Shown: in pieces, positions 25,823 through 34,598 of the stretch
Position numbering within the stretch: position 1 is the stretch's first letter
Layout of the letters: the number at the start of each line of letters is the position of its first letter
From: DATFDN01 sp963818885
GTDB taxonomy: Bacteria > Pseudomonadota > Alphaproteobacteria > Acetobacterales > Acetobacteraceae
Assembly: GCA_963818885.1 (NCBI GenBank)
Contig: CAWFTP010000004.1
Span: forward strand, 124,001 to 188,000
DNA length: 64,000 nucleotides
Direction of reading: 5' to 3'
Notes under the pieces: generated by a model
Databases searched by the model: none
What the model saw: only the letters and a program-made list of their open reading frames with translations
Told to the model about the DNA's origin: nothing
Translations under genes and position numbers: made by a program

Positions 25823-26683
25823 TCAGCGGGACCGGGGCACGATCAGTGAGATCTCGGGCACCGAGCCTTCTCGCTCGCGACCGTCGCGCCGGCCGAGGTT
25901 GAGGGCGGCACCGGCCGCCAGCGCCGCGCTGCGGACATCAGAGAGGTCGAGTTCGGCCATTTCCACCGAGGCGCCCTCGATGCTCACTATGATCGAAAGG
26001 CCGGTCAGCGTGACCGATGGCATGTCGGCACCCTGGCGTGTTGCGAGCGCGACCTGGCCGCCTTCGGCGATGGCGGCGCGCGCGGCGAGGCAGATGCCGA
26101 GCAGTGCGGCCTCCAGCCCCGCCGCGTCGGCTTGGGCATGGCAAAGATCAGCTTCGAGCTCGGTCAGCAGGTGGATGCGCTTCCCGAGAGCGCTCGCGAT
26201 CAGGGGCTGCAAGTCGGCGACGAGAGCGTTGACGTCTGTCGGCCGAGGCGGAAGCTGCTCGCGACGGGCGAAGCGGGCGAGGCTCGCCGTCAGTCGCGCC
26301 GCTTTCTCCACCGCCTCGATCGAACGCTGCGCCAGCACCAGCACGCGTTCCGGATCGTCGGCCCGTCGCTCCATCAGCTCGAGACCGCCGAGCGCGGTCG
26401 CCAGCATGTTGTTCAGGTCATGCGCAACGCCGTTGATGATCTGGCCGACGAGTCGATGGCGGTTGAGGGGCTCGCCAGCAGAAGGGCGGTCGTCTCTCCG
26501 CGATCCGGTGCGGCGGGACGGCGCCAGAAGGCGGGATGCCGCGCCGGCGATGACGAGGGCGAGGGCGAGGCCACCCAGAATTGCCGCCGGAGCGGACAGA
26601 ATATTGGCAGCGAGGAGTGCCTGCCCCGCAATCATCGGCGCAAGGCATAGTGCGAAAACGCCCCAGAAGTCCCGCGAACTCAA
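25823..26683 (-). CDS. Degenerate histidine-kinase-like membrane protein
   Basis: 286 residues. Two membrane helices (about 7-26 and 32-52) precede a dimerisation/phosphoacceptor helix with an intact histidine, H88, in NGVAHDLNNMLATALGG, the H-box of the NtrB-like HDLNN group. The ATPase domain is eroded: where the N-box should read LLNL-N-ARDA, this protein has LLGICLAARAAIAEGG with the metal-binding asparagines gone, and no DxGxG or GTGLGL motif is present. It cannot be an active ATP-dependent kinase if this reading is right, but could accept and relay phosphate as ChpT-type histidine phosphotransferases do. The start is TTG, in a TTGA overlap with the secreted small protein gene upstream. 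Confidence 0.75.
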   Translation of the reverse strand: MSSRDFWGVFALCLAPMIAGQALLAANILSAPAAILGGLALALVIAGAASRLLAPSRRTGSRRDDRPSAGEPLNRHRLVGQIINGVAHDLNNMLATALGGLELMERRADDPERVLVLAQRSIEAVEKAARLTASLARFARREQLPPRPTDVNALVADLQPLIASALGKRIHLLTELEADLCHAQADAAGLEAALLGICLAARAAIAEGGQVALATRQGADMPSVTLTGLSIIVSIEGASVEMAELDLSDVRSAALAAGAALNLGRRDGREREGSVPEISLIVPRSR

Positions 26684-26997
26684 TGCAGCGGCAGTTTGAG
26701 GCTGATCCCAGGCGCGATTTCGACATGCCCGGTAGGGCGGGACTGGACCTGGGATCCAGGAATGAACCCTTGGCTCTGCGTGACCGGGCGGTTGGCCATC
26801 CAGGAAGGAGCCAAAGTCGCGCCGTCAGAATCATAAGTCGTGGGGGGAATTGCGAGAAACACGTTGGGGGTCGGCGCGGCGACTCCGGGGGGACCGCCAG
26901 GAGGCGGGGTCGGCGGCAACGGCAATGGGGTGTGGCGACCGGCGGCGGCGAGCGACAGCAACCCCACTGCCGCCGTCAGGCGCAGCCGCTTTGTCAT
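26680..26997 (-). CDS. Small secreted proline-rich protein of unknown function
   Basis: 105 residues. A basic N-terminus and hydrophobic core (MTKRLRLTAAVGLLSLAAAG) form a signal peptide; there is no cysteine for a lipobox. A proline-rich segment, LPLPPTPPPGGPPG, follows, then a polar tail with GHVEIAPGISLKLPLH. No family recognised. The ATG overlaps the Nudix stop codon (ATGA), and its own stop overlaps the TTG start of the degenerate kinase, so three genes are translationally coupled. The coupling and signal peptide are the best evidence that it is real. Confidence 0.65.
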   Translation of the reverse strand: MTKRLRLTAAVGLLSLAAAGRHTPLPLPPTPPPGGPPGVAAPTPNVFLAIPPTTYDSDGATLAPSWMANRPVTQSQGFIPGSQVQSRPTGHVEIAPGISLKLPLH

Positions 26998-27572
26998 GGC
27001 GGGCAGGCGGCGGGCAAGGGTGAGCCCGCGCGGCGGACGCCCCGTGGATCCTCTGGAGGGTTGCCGCCCGGCTGGTGCAACACCGCGTGCCGGCCGGCGT
27101 ACCACGATTGAAGCGCCCAGCGGACGGTCGGAAAGGCGATTTGGTCCCACGGGATGTTCTCCCAGGCGAATAGCCCAACATCCAGGCTCTCCGGTCCCGC
27201 CGCGAAGGCGGGCTCACCGGACTCTCTGCCGTCGGCGAAGCCGGCGCGAAACATGATCTGCACCTGCCCGATTCGGCTGACGCTGTAGACAGCGAGGATT
27301 CCGTCGATGGCGATTCGCGCGCAGGCCTCCTCCAGGGCTTCGCGCTTGGCGCCCTCTTCGATGGTCTCGCCGTGTTCGAGGTAGCCGGCTGGTAGGGTCC
27401 AGAATCCGTGCCGCGGCTCGATGGCGCGCCGGCAGAGCAGGACGCGGTCCCCGGCGGTGACGACGGAGCCCACGACGATCTTCGGGTTGTCGTAGGCGAT
27501 ATGGCCGCAATCGGGGCAGACCAGCCTCTCGCGGTTGTCGCCTTCCGGAATCCGCCGAACAAATTCCGCCAT
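26994..27572 (-). CDS. Nudix hydrolase with N-terminal CxxC motif
   Basis: 192 residues. Hydrolyses a nucleoside diphosphate linked to another moiety; the substrate is not predictable. The N-terminus has LVCPDCGHIAYDNPKIV, a single CxxC such as is seen in zinc-ribbon Nudix proteins (only one pair seen, so metal binding is uncertain). The Nudix box is present: GYLEHGETIEEGAKREALEE, with the catalytic REALEE. The last 25 residues are low-complexity and glycine/proline-rich. First gene of a coupled minus-strand trio with the small secreted protein and the degenerate kinase. Confidence 0.92.
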   Translation of the reverse strand: MAEFVRRIPEGDNRERLVCPDCGHIAYDNPKIVVGSVVTAGDRVLLCRRAIEPRHGFWTLPAGYLEHGETIEEGAKREALEEACARIAIDGILAVYSVSRIGQVQIMFRAGFADGRESGEPAFAAGPESLDVGLFAWENIPWDQIAFPTVRWALQSWYAGRHAVLHQPGGNPPEDPRGVRRAGSPLPAACPP

Positions 27573-27651
27573 GACACGAAAGTGACGCGTTCAACCGCGT
27601 CGATCAAGCCTCTGGAATCATTTGGCCCGATTGGTGTGGCGGATCGATCTG

Positions 27652-28437
27652 CTAGCGCACGAGCATGCCTTGCCCGGTGGGCAGGTTCAATACGCCGGTG
27701 CCGTGGGCCCGGGCGAAGGCATCGAAGGCAGCCCGCTGGTCGGCGTGGGACGCCCAGCCGTAGTCGTCAAGAAGCACGATCCCGCCCGGGACAAGAAGGT
27801 CCCAAAAGAAGTCGAGCGCGGCAATCTCCGGCAGCATGATGTTCATGTCGATCGACAGGAACGCGACCCGGCGGTTTTCCGGGAACGCGGAAAGGCTGTC
27901 CGGTACCTCGCCTCTGACAAGCCGGCACCGCGGCCAGGGGGCGAAATTCGCGCGCGCCGCAGCGAAGCACTCCTCATAGCACTCGCGGTTGTGCCAACCG
28001 GCCATGCCGGCCAGCTCGGCCTCGCTCATCTGCGATTCTGGGATGCCGTCGAACGTGTCGAACAGCCAGAAGTCGCGGTCCCTCCGGTTGAAGTCGAGCC
28101 ACTCGCAGATCGCAACCGACAGCATGCCGGTGTCGACCCCGCACTCGACGAAATCCCCTGGCAGCCGGACCGCCTGCGAGGCCGCCCACAGCGCAACGTG
28201 CATGATCCAGCGTACGTCGTCGATATGGGCGCGCTTGCGCCCTGCCGACGCCCAGCCTTTCGCATGGGCACGGACGAAGCGCTCGTCGCGCAGGAAGTCG
28301 GTCGACTTGCCGAAGGCCCGCAGCCCCATCCCGTCGAAGCTGTAGTCCAGCCAGCGCGGCGCGCCGACCGCTGGAAACATTAGCTCCCCCTCGGGGTACT
28401 GCACCGCGACGGCACGCGGCAGAGGCCGCCCCGCCAT
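27652..28437 (-). CDS. TylF/MycF-type O-methyltransferase
   Basis: 261 residues, ATG at 28437 in a TGATG overlap with the epimerase gene (a GTG one codon upstream is possible). Motifs of the macrocin O-methyltransferase family: LPGDFVECGVDTG (SAM site), FWLFDTFDGIPES, VAFLSIDMN and GIVLLDDYGW. The aspartates of the latter two would bind the Mg2+ these sugar O-methyltransferases need. It is the last gene of the long minus-strand run that starts at flgE, so it probably methylates a hydroxyl of a sugar attached to flagellin or of its nucleotide-activated precursor. No gene lies in the 79 bases between it and the Nudix gene. Confidence 0.88.
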   Translation of the reverse strand: MAGRPLPRAVAVQYPEGELMFPAVGAPRWLDYSFDGMGLRAFGKSTDFLRDERFVRAHAKGWASAGRKRAHIDDVRWIMHVALWAASQAVRLPGDFVECGVDTGMLSVAICEWLDFNRRDRDFWLFDTFDGIPESQMSEAELAGMAGWHNRECYEECFAAARANFAPWPRCRLVRGEVPDSLSAFPENRRVAFLSIDMNIMLPEIAALDFFWDLLVPGGIVLLDDYGWASHADQRAAFDAFARAHGTGVLNLPTGQGMLVR

Positions 28438-29438
28438 CACATCAGGCGCTCCGTCCAGGTGCGCGGCGTACGCTCGTTGCGGATTTCGAGATCGAGGTGG
28501 TAGCGAAACTTGCGCGGTCCTACTGTGCGTATGTGGGCGACGATGTCGCGCAGCCCGTCATCTAGCAGCCTGGTCGTGCGATAGCCGAGGACCTCGCGCG
28601 CCTTGGTGCTGGAGCACCAGGCATCGCGCACCTCCTGCGGACGGTCGCGCAAATGGATCGCCTGACCCTCGAACCCAGTCAGATCCTTCAGCCGGCGAAA
28701 GAGACTGTTGATCGATACGAACTCTTCGTCCGGCCCGATATTGATCGTCTCGCTCAACCCGCGCTCGGTCAGGCCCAGCGCCAGCAGGCAGGAAAGGCAA
28801 TCTTCCACATGACTGAAGCAGCGGGTCTGCTCGCCATCGCCATAGATGAAAGGCGAGCGCTGCTGCAGCATCATGTTCGCCAAGATGCTGGCAACGTTGC
28901 GATACGGGTCGTCGAACTTCTGGCGCGCGCCGATGATGTTATGCGGCACCGCGATGGCGTGCTCGATTCCGTGCACCTTGGCGAGGTTGGCGAGCGCCTG
29001 CTCGGCAGCAACTTTGGCGATGCCATACGGATCCTGCGGACGCGGCTTGTAGTCCTCGAGGAACGGCACGACATTGGTGCCGTAGCGCGCCATCGAACTC
29101 AGAAACACGATCCGTCGCGCCCCGCCCGCGATCGCCGCCGAGAACACCGCGACGGAGCCGGTCACGATGTTGTCCATCACCATCGCCGGCGAGAAGACCG
29201 ACAGACCTTCGTACGCCGTGGCGGCGCAATGGTACACCAGCTCGCAGCCACGCATGACCCGCGCCATCGCGTTGAAGTCGCGACAATCGTATTGGTAGAA
29301 CTCGGCCTCCGGCGGCACGTTGATCAGCTCGCCGCCGATCAGCGAATCGCAGCCGACCACGTCGTGGCCGAGCTCTAGCAGGCGTTCGGCGAGATGGCTG
29401 CCCAGGAAGCCAGCGATGCCGGTGACGAAGACGTGCAT
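28437..29438 (-). CDS. NAD-dependent epimerase/dehydratase (extended SDR)
   Basis: 333 residues. The N-terminal Rossmann motif is VFVTGIAGFLGSHLAERLLELG; the downstream HCAATAYEG and FLSSMARYG blocks supply the catalytic serine, and PYGIAKVAAEQ carries the active-site tyrosine and lysine (YxxxK). ETINIGPDEEFVSI and the C-terminal region bind the sugar part. It resembles UDP-glucose/GlcNAc 4-epimerases and dTDP-sugar dehydratases; which is not decided. It lies nine bases after the class I methyltransferase gene and overlaps the TylF-like gene, so it likely prepares the sugar used by the neighbouring glycosyltransferases. Confidence 0.93.
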   Translation of the reverse strand: MHVFVTGIAGFLGSHLAERLLELGHDVVGCDSLIGGELINVPPEAEFYQYDCRDFNAMARVMRGCELVYHCAATAYEGLSVFSPAMVMDNIVTGSVAVFSAAIAGGARRIVFLSSMARYGTNVVPFLEDYKPRPQDPYGIAKVAAEQALANLAKVHGIEHAIAVPHNIIGARQKFDDPYRNVASILANMMLQQRSPFIYGDGEQTRCFSHVEDCLSCLLALGLTERGLSETINIGPDEEFVSINSLFRRLKDLTGFEGQAIHLRDRPQEVRDAWCSSTKAREVLGYRTTRLLDDGLRDIVAHIRTVGPRKFRYHLDLEIRNERTPRTWTERLM

Positions 29439-29447
29439 CGGCCGCTC

Positions 29448-30026
29448 CTATCGTGTCAGCTCGGCGCGCAGCGCCTGCCCGCCCTTGGCAAAGCGGCGCT
29501 CGACCCTGATCTCGGCGAACCCGGTCCGCACCGCGACCGCACGCAACTTGCCCTCGGTGTAGGCAGAGCAATGGAACTGCCCGTCCCCGTGTTGGTTCCC
29601 GAAGAACATCGTCTGCAAAATGCCCCAGCGCTGATCGAGCGCGGTCCCGCACCCGCCGTAGTGATCGGCATGGCCGACGATGTAGAAGTCACGCCATTCG
29701 TCACGCGCGGCGAGGAAGCGTTCGCACATCCACTCAAAGTCCGGAACCTCGAGCGTCAGCCGTCCACCCGGACGCAGCACGCGCGCCATCTCCGGCCACG
29801 CCAACGCCTCCTCGGCAAACGAGAGGTGCTCCAGGACGTGCTCGGCGAGGATCTCCTCGACCGAGGCGTCGTCATACGGAAGCTCGATCAGGCTCACCTC
29901 GGTCACGACACCGGGGACACGCGCGACGCGATCGATATTAACCCAGCCCGGCAGCACGTGCGGACCGCAGCCGATATGCAGGCGTACCCGGCGTGGGCGG
30001 ACGGGGTCGAGAAGAGCGGCGTCCAT
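29448..30026 (-). CDS. SAM-dependent methyltransferase (class I)
   Basis: 192 residues from ATG 30026 (MDAALLDPVRP); upstream in-frame codons belong to the GT2 gene in another frame. SAM motif I is LHIGCGPHVLPGWVNID, followed by LPYDDASVEEILAEHVLEHLS and VLRPGGRLTLEVPDFEWM, the pattern of the Methyltransf_11-like glycan-cluster methyltransferases. It sits between the GT2 and the epimerase genes with gaps of about ten bases. Likely target: a sugar or a small substituent in the same glycan; not determined. Confidence 0.9.
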   Translation of the reverse strand: MDAALLDPVRPRRVRLHIGCGPHVLPGWVNIDRVARVPGVVTEVSLIELPYDDASVEEILAEHVLEHLSFAEEALAWPEMARVLRPGGRLTLEVPDFEWMCERFLAARDEWRDFYIVGHADHYGGCGTALDQRWGILQTMFFGNQHGDGQFHCSAYTEGKLRAVAVRTGFAEIRVERRFAKGGQALRAELTR

Positions 30027-30037
30027 AGCACGATCCT

Positions 30038-31111
30038 TCAGGCCGCGAGGGCGGCGTTGGCGCCGAGCGCAGCGAGCTCGACGCGCGGGGCCGTCATGTC
30101 GATCTCCGGCACCATCGTCTCGCTCGCGTGCATCACGCGCACCAGGCCGGACGCGACCAGATGGGCCTCGGCGGGTTCGACGTCTTCCACTCCGGCGATC
30201 AGCGCGGGGAGTGCCGCGCGCAGCGCCGCCGCCTCTTGCCGCATCGCGGGCAGCCATCGCGTGCGAAAGATCGGAACGAGTTCCGCGAGAAGTGCCCGCC
30301 GGTCCGCAAGGTCCAGCGGGGTGGCGGCGAATGTCTCGGCATGGCCAAAGGCCGTCGTGATGAGCGGCGTGCGCCAGCTCGGATTTCCCAGCGGATCGTC
30401 CGCCGGCAAGCCGGCGCGCGCCTGGGTGGTCGAGGCGCGGGCGAGACGGCCGATCGGCTTGCCGCCGTCGCGGCGGCGGTACAGCGGCTGCGGGACGTGC
30501 CTGATCTCGCCGAACAGCGCGAGCTCCGCCAACAGGCAATGGTCCCAGCCCGCGTGATAGCGGATCGGGGCGAGACCGTCGGTCGCGGCGCGCCGATAGA
30601 CACCCCAGAAGCTCGGCGACGACGTGTAGCGGCGCATCACGTGGCAGGCGCGCGCGATCGGGTCGGCCCCGGTCGCCTCCAGCCGGTGCTCCGGCGGATA
30701 GATGCCGAGCAGCGAGTCGTCGGCGCCGACGATCACGCCCCCCGCGTGGCACATCGCGCACTCCGGCGCGTCGAGCAGCACGCCCATCGCATGCTCGATG
30801 AAATCGGGCGCGATGGTGTCATCACCGGACTTCGGCATCACGAAGTCGGAGTCGCCGTGCCGGAATGCGTGCTGGAACGCCGCGATGGCGCCGCCGTTGC
30901 GCCGGTTGCGCTTAACGCGCACACGCGGGTAGCGCGCCGCGTACTCCGCGATGATGTCGCCGGTGCCGTCGGTCGATCCGTCGTCGATCAGCGTGAGCAA
31001 CACCGCGCCCCAGCTCTGGCTCAGCACACTCTCGATCGCGGCGCCCACGGTCTCGGCGTTGTTGTAGGCGAACAGATTCACGTCGACGGTGGGCTGTGCG
31101 GGCATCGTCAT
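30038..31111 (-). CDS. Family 2 glycosyltransferase
   Basis: 357 residues, start ATG 31111 (a second ATG is two codons later). The GT-A fold begins VDVNLFAYNNAETVGAAIESVLSQS and carries LIDDGSTDGTGDII, with the DxD-like acidic site as SGDDTIAPDFIEH rather than a classic DxD. YHAGWDHCLLAELALFGEIRHVPQPLYRRR completes the catalytic domain; the last 120 residues are alanine-rich helices. No membrane helix, so cytoplasmic. Its position after the TPR-GT41 gene suggests it extends the first sugar on the protein. Specificity unknown. Confidence 0.92.
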   Translation of the reverse strand: MTMPAQPTVDVNLFAYNNAETVGAAIESVLSQSWGAVLLTLIDDGSTDGTGDIIAEYAARYPRVRVKRNRRNGGAIAAFQHAFRHGDSDFVMPKSGDDTIAPDFIEHAMGVLLDAPECAMCHAGGVIVGADDSLLGIYPPEHRLEATGADPIARACHVMRRYTSSPSFWGVYRRAATDGLAPIRYHAGWDHCLLAELALFGEIRHVPQPLYRRRDGGKPIGRLARASTTQARAGLPADDPLGNPSWRTPLITTAFGHAETFAATPLDLADRRALLAELVPIFRTRWLPAMRQEAAALRAALPALIAGVEDVEPAEAHLVASGLVRVMHASETMVPEIDMTAPRVELAALGANAALAA

Positions 31112-31142
31112 CGCAGGCTAGCCGGGCCTGATTGATCCGCGG

Positions 31143-33134
31143 TTAACGGTGCCCGCACCATTCGCGCCAGGCGTGCCGCAGCGCATCGCCCAGATGCCCG
31201 CCGAAGCGGGGCCCATTGCACAGCGGGCTCGCCTTGACACGCGCTCGCAGGCTGTCGCGCAGGGCCGACAACGCCTCGAGTTCGCCCGCTTTCGCCACCG
31301 CGAGGTCGACATAGGAGTCGATGTCGTGTGCGACCCAGTCGTCCAGCCCCACATTGCTGAGATGGCTGAAGGAGTGCCGGCTCGCGAACGTCTCGCCCGG
31401 CAGGGCGATGGTCGGCACGCCCATCCACAGCGCCTCGCACGTCGTGAGCCCGCCGGAGTACGGAAATGGATCGAGCGCGATGTCGATACCGCCGTATTCT
31501 CCGAGGAAGGTCCGATGCGGCGACGGTCCGCGCAGCTCCAGCCGGTCGGCGCCGATGCCGTGTCCGGCGAACGCCTCCTGGATCCGAGCCACCGTCTCGG
31601 GATCATCGAGTGCGTGGCTCTTGATGACGAGCCGCGCGCCCGGAATGCGCCGCAGGATCGCCGCCCAGGCACCGATCACGCGCGGCGTCACCTTGGCAAG
31701 GTTGGTGAAGCAGCCGAACGTCAGGTCGCCCGACTGCTTGGCGGGCAGCGCGGTCACGTCCGGCGCGTAGGGTGGTGTGCTGTAGCAGACATACCCGTCC
31801 GGCAGGGTAAGCAAACGTTCGCTGTAGGTGTGCGCGAGGGAGGCCGGCGTCTCCCACCGATCGGTGATGAACCAATCCATCTCCGGCACCCCGGTCGAGT
31901 GGTTCTGCATTCCCACCCATTTCACCTGCACCGGCGCGAGTAGCCGTGCGCAGGCAGACAGCCGCCCGAGGTCACCATAGCCGCCGAGATCGATCAGAAC
32001 GTCGATCCGGAGCATGCGCGCCGCCTCGGCCACTGCCTGATCCTCGAGTCCGGCGATCGAGCACCACTCCTTCGCGACAGCGCGAAAGCGGCGCGATAAC
32101 GCATCGTTGGGAACGGTGTCGGCGAGCCCGACCAAGGTGAACTGCATTGGGTCGAGATTCTCGAATCCGGCGATGGTGAGCCAGCCGACCGGATGCGTCT
32201 TCAGCATTCCCGACAGCAGCCCGACTCGAAGCGGGCGCTCGGGATCGGGCGAATTCGCGAAGCGATGCGGCAGGGGATCGTGCGGCAAGGTCGCGGCGCA
32301 GCCGCGCAGCGCGTCGAGCAGGCCGGAAGCGGTGACGTCAGGCACATAGGGCAGCGTGTTGACCACCGCGCGGTGCGCGAGCGTGCTGTCAGGAGCGAGC
32401 GCGGTTGCCTCCCGGGCGATCTTGAGCGCCTCCTCCTGCCGGCCCAGGCACAGCGTCGCGCTGCCGAGGTTGCAGAGCAGGGTCGGGTTTGGACCTCGCG
32501 TGTCGCGGACGATGGCGAGCTCGGTCCGGGCGGCGCCAAACCGGTGCATGCGCATGAGTACGACACCCAGATCGTGACGCACGTCCGCTTGCGCTGGATC
32601 GATCGCGAGCGCACGGCGCATCGCCTCGGCGGCGCGGGTGAACTGATGGAAGCGGGCCAGCACCCCCCCGAGCAGGGCGGCGATCCGCGCCTCTTCCGGG
32701 GCAAGCGCGCTTGCCGCCTCCAGAGCCTCCGCCGCCGGAGCGTGCCGACACAGCCTGTGGAGCAGGAGGCCGATGGCGGCGAGCGGGGTGGGGTTCAGCG
32801 GATCAGCCTCGGCATCCTCGGCGAACCGGCACAGCTCGGCATCACCAGCGCCAGCACGATGGGCAAGCTCGGCACGATGGAAGGCGTAATCGAGCGAATA
32901 CGGGGCGAGCCGATGCGCGCGACCGAGCGCGCTCAGCCCCCGCAGCAAGGCGCCGCTCTGCGCGAGCGCAATTCCGAGGGCGTGCCACGCCTCGGGGCGT
33001 CCGGGCGCCAGCGCCGCGTACCGCAGCAGGATGTCGACCGCCTCGCCGGGGCGCCTCTGGCCGATCAGCGCGTTGCCGCGCGCGAGCAGCTCGGCGGCGG
33101 CATTCGCGGAAGGTTCGGCGAGGGCCGCGCTCAT
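31143..33134 (-). CDS. TPR and GT41 (SPINDLY/OGT-like) protein glycosyltransferase
   Basis: 663 residues from ATG 33134, in an ATGA overlap with the TPR-methyltransferase gene. Residues about 10-270 are tetratricopeptide repeats (for example PEAWHALGIALAQSG, RHDLGVVLMRMHRF, NLGSATLCLGRQEEALKIA). The catalytic half starts near 301 with PLRVGLLSGMLKTHPVGWL and contains DVLIDLGGYGD, VQVKWVGMQNHSTG, LTFGCFTNLAKVTP, DIALDPFPYSGGLTTCEALWMGVP and FASRHSFSHLSNVGL, the family signature. GT41 enzymes put a sugar on serine or threonine of proteins in the cytoplasm. Directly in the flagellar run, the most plausible acceptor is flagellin; that is inference. Confidence 0.93.
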   Translation of the reverse strand: MSAALAEPSANAAAELLARGNALIGQRRPGEAVDILLRYAALAPGRPEAWHALGIALAQSGALLRGLSALGRAHRLAPYSLDYAFHRAELAHRAGAGDAELCRFAEDAEADPLNPTPLAAIGLLLHRLCRHAPAAEALEAASALAPEEARIAALLGGVLARFHQFTRAAEAMRRALAIDPAQADVRHDLGVVLMRMHRFGAARTELAIVRDTRGPNPTLLCNLGSATLCLGRQEEALKIAREATALAPDSTLAHRAVVNTLPYVPDVTASGLLDALRGCAATLPHDPLPHRFANSPDPERPLRVGLLSGMLKTHPVGWLTIAGFENLDPMQFTLVGLADTVPNDALSRRFRAVAKEWCSIAGLEDQAVAEAARMLRIDVLIDLGGYGDLGRLSACARLLAPVQVKWVGMQNHSTGVPEMDWFITDRWETPASLAHTYSERLLTLPDGYVCYSTPPYAPDVTALPAKQSGDLTFGCFTNLAKVTPRVIGAWAAILRRIPGARLVIKSHALDDPETVARIQEAFAGHGIGADRLELRGPSPHRTFLGEYGGIDIALDPFPYSGGLTTCEALWMGVPTIALPGETFASRHSFSHLSNVGLDDWVAHDIDSYVDLAVAKAGELEALSALRDSLRARVKASPLCNGPRFGGHLGDALRHAWREWCGHR

Positions 33135-34564
33135 GGAGCGGACAGTACTACCAGCAAACCCGGCACTGGCGCGCCGGCCTCGTATCGCTGGGTCGCCGCC
33201 GTCATCTCGCGCACGACGAAGTCCGCCGCCTCGGAGCAACGGCGAATATAGGCGGGCGCGTGCGCGTAGCGGCCCAGGAGGTCGAGATGCCAGCCGCACG
33301 CGGCCGTCTCCGCCGCCTCCGACGTCTCGACGCTGAAGACGAACAACCCGCCCGGGGCAAGCCGAGCGCGCACGCCGCGCATCAGCTCCTCGAGTGCCCC
33401 GTGATAGCAGAGTACGTCGGCGGCGAGGATCAGGCGCCACGCGGTCGCGTCCGCAGCCAGCACATCCAGCATGTCCTCCTCGCGCAACTCGGCGTACACG
33501 CCCTTGACCGCCGCCGCGGCGAGCATCTTCACCGACAGGTCGACGCCGGTCATCGGCCCCATGGGCAGGCCATGCAGCGCGACACCGACGAGGCCGGTGC
33601 CACAGCCGAGGTCGAGCACCGGGCCGACTCGACCGTTCTCCGGCATCGCCAAGTGGCGCAGCAGGGCGGCACGCATCAGCCCGGGAATCCGGTAGCCGAG
33701 CGAGATCAGGTGCGCCTCGAAGCGCTCCGCATAGCCGTCGAAGACGGCGCGGACGTAGTCCGCCGGCGCGCGATCGGCCTGGCTCATGGCACCCGACGCG
33801 GCGACCAGATGGCGGACATAGGGATCGTCTGGGCCGAGCTTCAGCGCCTCGGCGTACGCATCGGCGGCCTCGGCATGGCGTCCGAGGCTCGACAGCGCGT
33901 GACCCTTCAAGCCGAAGAGGCAGGCGTCGACCACGCCCGCCTGCCGTGCCGCCTCCGCCAGCTCGACCGCGTTGGCAAAGCGCTGCCGCCGCACCGCGAG
34001 CAGTAGGGCGGCATTTCGCAGGCCGGTATGGCTAGGAGCGAGCACGATCCCGTCGGCGAGCGCCGTGGCGGCCGCATCCTCGTCGCCGCAGCCCAGCAGG
34101 GCATCGGATAACGCCATGCGAAACAGAGGGTTCGCGGGCTGCGCGGCGGTTGCTTCCGCGAGACAGGAGCGGGCGTCCTCCACCTGGTCCAGCCCAAGCA
34201 GCACCACGCCGAGGATCGCCTTCGCGTCTGGATCGTGCGGCGCCAGCAGCACCGCCTCAGCGGCATCCTCCGCGGCGGCGATCAGCTCCCCGAGCTGGCG
34301 GCGAACATCGGCGCGGCACTTGCGAAGGCCGGCATCGTCCGGCCAGCGACCAATAGCGTCGTCCAGATCGGACAGCGCCGTCTCCAACTGGCCCTGCTTG
34401 ATCGCGAGCACGGCGGCCAGTTCGGCGAGGCGCGCCGTGGGCGGAGACAATCGGGTGACGGCGGCGAGAAGCGGACGGGCAGCGCCGAACCGTCCCGCGT
34501 TGATGAACTCCGCCGTGCGGGCGAACAGGCGGTCAAGGTCGGGATTGGCGATCATGCCATCCAT
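33131..34564 (-). CDS. TPR-repeat methyltransferase fusion
   Basis: 477 residues. Residues about 1-260 are tetratricopeptide-like repeats (IKQGQLETALSDLDDAIG, AILGVVLLGLDQVEDARSCL, LKGHALSSLGRHAEAADAYAEAL). A class I SAM-binding methyltransferase follows, with motif I VGPVLDLGCGTGLVG at about 315-327, then TGVDLSVKML and LAPGGLFVFSVE. The domain plan mirrors the next gene, a TPR plus GT41 transferase, with which it overlaps by four bases. Matching TPR regions on two adjacent transferases suggest a shared protein acceptor, plausibly flagellin or a chaperone-bound flagellin. TPR-methyltransferases of this type are usually annotated only by domain. Confidence 0.9.
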   Translation of the reverse strand: MDGMIANPDLDRLFARTAEFINAGRFGAARPLLAAVTRLSPPTARLAELAAVLAIKQGQLETALSDLDDAIGRWPDDAGLRKCRADVRRQLGELIAAAEDAAEAVLLAPHDPDAKAILGVVLLGLDQVEDARSCLAEATAAQPANPLFRMALSDALLGCGDEDAAATALADGIVLAPSHTGLRNAALLLAVRRQRFANAVELAEAARQAGVVDACLFGLKGHALSSLGRHAEAADAYAEALKLGPDDPYVRHLVAASGAMSQADRAPADYVRAVFDGYAERFEAHLISLGYRIPGLMRAALLRHLAMPENGRVGPVLDLGCGTGLVGVALHGLPMGPMTGVDLSVKMLAAAAVKGVYAELREEDMLDVLAADATAWRLILAADVLCYHGALEELMRGVRARLAPGGLFVFSVETSEAAETAACGWHLDLLGRYAHAPAYIRRCSEAADFVVREMTAATQRYEAGAPVPGLLVVLSAP

Positions 34565-34598
34565 GGCATGGCTCCTTTTGAGCCGCGGCGTCGCGCGA

